NCBI RefSeq assembly: GCF_014200175.1
Contig: NZ_JACHBD010000005.1
Location: 310,001-374,000 of the forward strand
Source: Rhizobium lentis
GTDB lineage: Bacteria > Pseudomonadota > Alphaproteobacteria > Rhizobiales > Rhizobiaceae
Direction of reading: 5' to 3'
Length of the DNA stretch: 64,000 nucleotides
Made by a program: the position numbers and the translations under genes. This document shows positions 60,361-64,000 of this stretch, piece after piece (position 1 is the stretch's first letter; every line of letters starts with the position of its first letter). Below the pieces are notes generated by a model. The model was given only the letters and a program-made list of their open reading frames with translations, made no database searches and was not told the DNA's origin.

Positions 60361-61448
60361 TCCGCCGCCTCCACGCGCGCGCCGAGGCGGGCGCGAAAGA
60401 TCGCATCCACCGTTTCGGCGCGATTGGCATAGGTGTGCTCGGCCAGCACGCGCTGGCGCGCCCGTTCTCCGATCTCCTGCGCGCCCCGGCGCGCCAGACC
60501 CGCAAGCAAGGCAGCCACGTCTTCTCCATCACGCGCAACGAGGATCTCCTCGTCGGGTTTGAGGAACAAGTCGATGCCTTCCCAATAATCGGTGATAAGG
60601 CAGGCGCCGGCGCCGGCCGCCTCGAAGACCCGCGTCGCGGGCGAAAATCCGGTCTCAGCCATGCTGGCGCGCGATATGTTGAGAACCGCCATCGGAGTGA
60701 CGTTGAAGGCATTGTGATCGCGCGTCGGCACGTGGCCGATATAGTTGACATTGGACGACATCGGCTTGTCGTGCCAGCCGGAGCCACCAAGCAGGAATTT
60801 CCGGTCCCGCAGACGAGAAGCAGGCTCCAGGAAGAAGTGCTCGACCCGCGCCTCCCGGTCCGGCAAGCGATTGCCGAGGAAACCGAGATCGGCGACAAAA
60901 CGGGGGTCCTCCGGCACCGGGTGATGCGTTTGCGGGTCCAGCGCATTGTAGACAGGTATGCATTCGGCCGCGCCGACGGAGCGGTATGCACTCACGACAG
61001 GATCGCCGCCACCGTAGGTCAGCACAAGATCGATCCTGGGGAGCGCTCGGCACAGCGGATGGTCGGGATTGACCCTGAGTTCGGCAAGCGTGGCCGGGGC
61101 ATCAACGTCCCAGAAGATTTTGATGGCCTTCGCCCGCGCGTTGCGAAGCACTTCCTCCAGCAGCAGATCGTCTTCGAAACCGACGCCGCTCGCCTTGACC
61201 ACGATGTCGGCGCTGGCCGCTTCGCCGGCAACGGCCTTTAATGCGTCGATCGTTCCCTCGTAGACGACGACCCTGCACCAATCCGGCGGATCGATGTCGC
61301 GGTTTTTCTGCCGATCGTAGACATTGGGCTCGTAGAAGGTGATCTCATAGCCTTTCCCCGACAGCGCCCGCAGCAGGCCGCGATAGTAAGTAGCGGCACC
61401 ATTCCAATAGGCGGAGACGAGGCTCGAACCATAAAACGCGATTTTCAT
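60357..61448 (-). CDS. CgeB-like glycosyltransferase, copy 2
   Basis: A protein of 363 residues paralogous to its neighbour: MKIAFYGSSLVSAYWNGAAT, FYEPNVYDRQKNRDIDPPDW, IKIFWDVDAPATLAELRVNP, VADLGFLGNRLPDREARVEH, then VFEAAGAGACLITDYWEGID. The same building plan with divergent sequence indicates an old duplication with different sugar or acceptor use. ATGA overlaps occur at both ends, so the series is one translational unit. Confidence 0.82.
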   Translation of the reverse strand: MKIAFYGSSLVSAYWNGAATYYRGLLRALSGKGYEITFYEPNVYDRQKNRDIDPPDWCRVVVYEGTIDALKAVAGEAASADIVVKASGVGFEDDLLLEEVLRNARAKAIKIFWDVDAPATLAELRVNPDHPLCRALPRIDLVLTYGGGDPVVSAYRSVGAAECIPVYNALDPQTHHPVPEDPRFVADLGFLGNRLPDREARVEHFFLEPASRLRDRKFLLGGSGWHDKPMSSNVNYIGHVPTRDHNAFNVTPMAVLNISRASMAETGFSPATRVFEAAGAGACLITDYWEGIDLFLKPDEEILVARDGEDVAALLAGLARRGAQEIGERARQRVLAEHTYANRAETVDAIFRARLGARVEAAE

Positions 61449-62575
61449 TCCGCCGCCTCCCGTGGCTGAAGCTTCGCGGTGACCTTGCTCGTGCCGCAGT
61501 TCGCCAAGATTTCCAGCAGTTCATCAACGCGGTGCCGGCAGGTGTGACGCGCCTTGATGGTCGCAAGACCGGATGCAGCGAGGCTCGCGGCGAGGTTCGT
61601 ATCGAAGAGGACGGCACGCAGGCTTTTCTTCATCTCCTCGCCATCGCCGACAGGCAGATAATCCAGGCCTGGGGTGAAGAGATGCTCGATATCAGCCCAA
61701 GGTGCAGAAATCAGGGGGATGCCGCAGGCTAGCGCCTCGAAGACCCGGATCGTCGGAATACCGGGCAGATGCTCGATATAAGGCCGCCGCGGGATGTGTA
61801 CCGTCACTTTGTGGCGAGCAAAGGCGGCCGGAACATCGGCGTTAGCGATCCAGCCGCCATAAATGATGCCGGTATTGCGAAGTTGGTCCCGCGCATGGTC
61901 GGGGTATCGAACGCCGCGAACCATCGTCTTGAGCGCGAGATCTCTGGCGGGCCGGATCAGGAACTCGGCAATCTCAGCCGATCGCTCGTCATCGCCCCAG
62001 TTGCCGATCCAGATGAGGTCTCCTGACTTCTCGACATTCGGCAACGGCCGAAACAGCGAATCGTCCGCTGCCTCATGCCAAGTGAAGACGGACTTTCCCC
62101 AGCCTGCCCGACGATAGCGCTCACGCAAGGTCTGCCCAAAGGCCAGCACACCATCGTAGTCGTCCAGCATGAGCGACGCGATATCCCCTTCCGCCGAGAC
62201 GGCCCGGTGATGCGTATCGTGGAAGAGCAGGGTGAAGGCAGCGCCTTTGCGCCGGATGCGCCCGAGGCTCTCGACCAATCGCGGCTCCGTCCACTCGTGC
62301 ACAATGACGACATCGGCATCGGTAAGTGCTGCCTCGTGGTCGAAAGCCTCGTCGTAGATCTCCGAGCGATGCTGCGGAAAGGCCTGATGAAAGCGCTCGA
62401 CGGCAGCCGGCCCCTGATCGCTGATGAGATTGGTGCGGCTCCAGGCGCCTTCCGGCTCCAATGCCAGCGTTTCGTGACCTCGCCGCTGGAGATCCCGCAT
62501 GACGCCGCGAAGGAAATGTGCATTGCCATGGTTCCAGTCGGAAATCAGCGAATGGGTATAAAAGACGAACTTCAT
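61445..62575 (-). CDS. CgeB-like glycosyltransferase, copy 3
   Basis: This protein has 376 residues from the ATG at 62575, two bases after the upstream stop; an in-frame start 57 bases earlier lies inside the previous gene. It begins MKFVFYTHSLISDWNHGNAH, and further on has DADVVIVHEWTEPRLVESLG, TLLFHDTHHRAVSAEGDI and a donor-side end with IPTIRVFEALACGIPLISAP. It resembles copies 1 and 2 and probably adds a sugar to the same glycan. Confidence 0.82.
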   Translation of the reverse strand: MKFVFYTHSLISDWNHGNAHFLRGVMRDLQRRGHETLALEPEGAWSRTNLISDQGPAAVERFHQAFPQHRSEIYDEAFDHEAALTDADVVIVHEWTEPRLVESLGRIRRKGAAFTLLFHDTHHRAVSAEGDIASLMLDDYDGVLAFGQTLRERYRRAGWGKSVFTWHEAADDSLFRPLPNVEKSGDLIWIGNWGDDERSAEIAEFLIRPARDLALKTMVRGVRYPDHARDQLRNTGIIYGGWIANADVPAAFARHKVTVHIPRRPYIEHLPGIPTIRVFEALACGIPLISAPWADIEHLFTPGLDYLPVGDGEEMKKSLRAVLFDTNLAASLAASGLATIKARHTCRHRVDELLEILANCGTSKVTAKLQPREAAE

Positions 62576-62577
62576 GA

Positions 62578-63690
62578 TCACTCCGCTGCTGTTGAAAAGG
62601 GCCGGCCAAACATGCCTGAGTAAATTCTGCACATCGCCTCCGCTTGAGCGTCGAGACCGAAGCGCTCGGATCGCACGCGCGCTTTCAGTCCAAGCGTAGC
62701 GCGCCGTTGCGGATCATCGGCAAGAGTGTTGAACGCATCGGCGAAAGCCTCAGGATCACGCGGATCGGCAAACAGCGCGGCGTCCCCCCAGTTCTCGCGA
62801 TAGGTCGGTATATCCGCAAGGACCAATGCCGCGCCCGCCCTCGCCCCCTCGAGAGCTGCAAGGCCGAACGGCTCGTAGATCGAAGGCGAAGCCACAATGG
62901 CGGCCTGCCGCATTGCGGCTGCCATCTGGGAGTAGGGAAGCTCACCGCGATGGTCTGCATGGCGAAACTGCATCGATTGTCCGCTGGGCCCTTTGCTTGC
63001 CCCGGCCACCACCACCGGCCAGCGCGTCATTCCTGCCGCAGCATCCAGGACGGCGCCATTTTTCCCGTCATCCCACCACCGCCCGGCGGCCAGAACGAAA
63101 CTTCGCTTCGGCTCATCGGACGATTGAAGAGCGCTCGCATTGTGAACGACATGGAGATCCGCAATCGGCCCGTAGACCGCTTGCATTGCCTCGGCATGGC
63201 TGCGACTCGGCGCTATCACTTTATCCGCGCGCGCAAAGCCGGCCTGGTTGAGCCGATATTGCCACTGCCAGTCCTGCGGCACGTGGCTGCGGCGAACGGC
63301 CGCGAACCAGGTGACGACGCAGGAATGGCAAGCCACCGTAACCGGCAGATCCGTTTCCATATAAGCCGCTTGCGACGGCAGATTGACATGCAGAAGGTCG
63401 GCCTCTTCGCAGCGAGCAAGATCAGCAATCAGGCGTGGGACGTCAGCAACTGCCCTTTCGTCCTCCACCATCCAGTCGAGTGGCGCGTCCAGCCAGACGA
63501 GTTTGCCGATCCGATTTGCCTCCGCCGCCTTATCCTTGCCGGGGCCGGGACCAAGCCCTGCGAAGACCATCTCAACCTGCTTCGGCCTGAGCGCCGTGGC
63601 GAGATCCATAGCATAGCGCCAGACGCCGCCCACGGCATCGACCGTCATCACCACGCGGCGATGTCCCTTGCGTCGTTCCCGTCGGATCAT
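62578..63690 (-). CDS. GT4-type glycosyltransferase of the second glycan cluster
   Basis: This protein has 370 residues from the ATG at 63690, overlapping the upstream epimerase stop (ATGA). It has VVMTVDAVGGVWRYAMDLAT at the start, LLHVNLPSQAAYMETDLPVT, VIAPSRSHAEAM, LAAGRWWDDGKNGAVLDAAA and the GT4 end ASPSIYEPFGLAALEGARAG. It is a cytoplasmic transferase of an unknown sugar. It precedes the CgeB-like genes in the operon. Confidence 0.9.
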   Translation of the reverse strand: MIRRERRKGHRRVVMTVDAVGGVWRYAMDLATALRPKQVEMVFAGLGPGPGKDKAAEANRIGKLVWLDAPLDWMVEDERAVADVPRLIADLARCEEADLLHVNLPSQAAYMETDLPVTVACHSCVVTWFAAVRRSHVPQDWQWQYRLNQAGFARADKVIAPSRSHAEAMQAVYGPIADLHVVHNASALQSSDEPKRSFVLAAGRWWDDGKNGAVLDAAAGMTRWPVVVAGASKGPSGQSMQFRHADHRGELPYSQMAAAMRQAAIVASPSIYEPFGLAALEGARAGAALVLADIPTYRENWGDAALFADPRDPEAFADAFNTLADDPQRRATLGLKARVRSERFGLDAQAEAMCRIYSGMFGRPFSTAAE

Positions 63691-64000
63691 GCCGACACCT
63701 TCCGCTTTTCCCTGCGGATCTGCCGACCGCCTAAACGATTGGCAATCAGCCATTCAGCGAGATGCCGCAGGCCGTCTCTCCATCCAATACGGGCCTGCCA
63801 GCCGGTTTCGCGTTCCAGCTTTTGAGTATTGGACACGAAATAGAACTGGTCGCCGGCGCGCCACGGGCCGAAGCTCCTTGCGACGGGATGTTCCGTCAGC
63901 TCTCCGATCGCGCGCAGCACCCCCAGCACGCTGACGGCGTTGCGCGGCCCCCCGCCGAGATTGAAGGCATTACCGCTGACGCGATCAATATTCGCAAGCA
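63687..64000 (-). CDS. NAD-dependent nucleotide-sugar epimerase, C-terminal part (cut by window edge)
   Basis: The open frame continues to the window end without a stop, so the gene starts outside the window. The visible 104 residues read NIDRVSGNAFNLGGGPRNAV, VLRAIGELTEHPVARSFGPW, DQFYFVSNTQKLERETGW and RDGLRHLAEWLIANRL, a typical C-terminus of extended SDR epimerases of the CDP-paratose 2-epimerase/WcaG kind. It is likely the first or an early gene of this minus-strand operon. Confidence 0.75.
   Translation of the reverse strand, partial: LANIDRVSGNAFNLGGGPRNAVSVLGVLRAIGELTEHPVARSFGPWRAGDQFYFVSNTQKLERETGWQARIGWRDGLRHLAEWLIANRLGGRQIRREKRKVSA

Overview
The window reads as the accessory replicon or a genomic island of a fast-growing rhizobium (Rhizobium leguminosarum/etli type, Alphaproteobacteria). 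This rests on the GC-rich coding sequence, the style of the proteins (ExoF-, ExoP- and ExoQ-like surface polysaccharide factors, CgeB-like glycosyltransferases, small proteins of rhizobial type) and the many ATGA-coupled genes. No rRNA, tRNA, CRISPR array, transposase or replication gene was seen.

Layout. (1) 1-2.5 kb is a worn region. It has a Phd/YefM antitoxin with a perfect 12-bp inverted repeat upstream, a frameshifted partner (toxin-position) gene, the decayed remains of an FkbM-type methyltransferase, and a membrane-anchored protein of unknown function. (2) 2.8-21.2 kb, all on the minus strand, is a type I secretion locus: an HlyD-type adaptor, an HlyB-type ABC exporter with a C39-like domain, a 102-residue protein, and a duplicated two-gene unit. 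Each unit is a giant secreted-type protein (N,N-dimethylformamidase-like domain, Ig-like domain, then DUF4082-like modules alternating with cadherin/VCBS-type modules) followed by a CobW/P47K-family metal GTPase. This is the most interesting part of the window. (3) 21.7-48.2 kb is a large Wzx/Wzy-type surface polysaccharide locus. It holds an ExoF-like export protein, a Wzx flippase, a six-gene amino-sugar operon (WbpD/WbpB/WbpE-like acetyltransferase, dehydrogenase and aminotransferase, another acyltransferase, an epimerase and a second aminotransferase), a LuxR-type regulator, a UDP-xylose synthase-like decarboxylase, a WbaP-type initiating transferase, a WecG-type transferase, a parallel beta-helix protein, a Wzy polymerase/ligase, four further glycosyltransferases, an ExoP-like co-polymerase/kinase and GDP-mannose 4,6-dehydratase. 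(4) 48.5-57.8 kb is a respiratory cluster: an FdhF/YdeP-type molybdoenzyme, membrane c-type cytochromes, and an oxidase operon (subunit II with fused cytochrome c, subunits I and III, CtaG). Two residues normally used by the proton channels of subunit I are replaced. (5) 57.9-64 kb is a second glycan cluster on the minus strand: a methyltransferase remnant, another decarboxylase/epimerase, three CgeB-like glycosyltransferases, a GT4 glycosyltransferase, and a nucleotide-sugar epimerase cut by the window edge.

How the parts work together. In region 2 the exporter probably secretes the giant proteins, which lack an obvious Sec signal. The CobW GTPases may load or guard the metal their enzymatic domain would need. 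Regions 3 and 5 supply sugar nucleotides, assemble repeat units, and flip, polymerise and export a capsule or exopolysaccharide containing amino sugars, probably a pentose and a 6-deoxy sugar. Region 4 would add a terminal oxidase branch. Functions are assigned from motifs and family resemblance read by eye; no database search was run.
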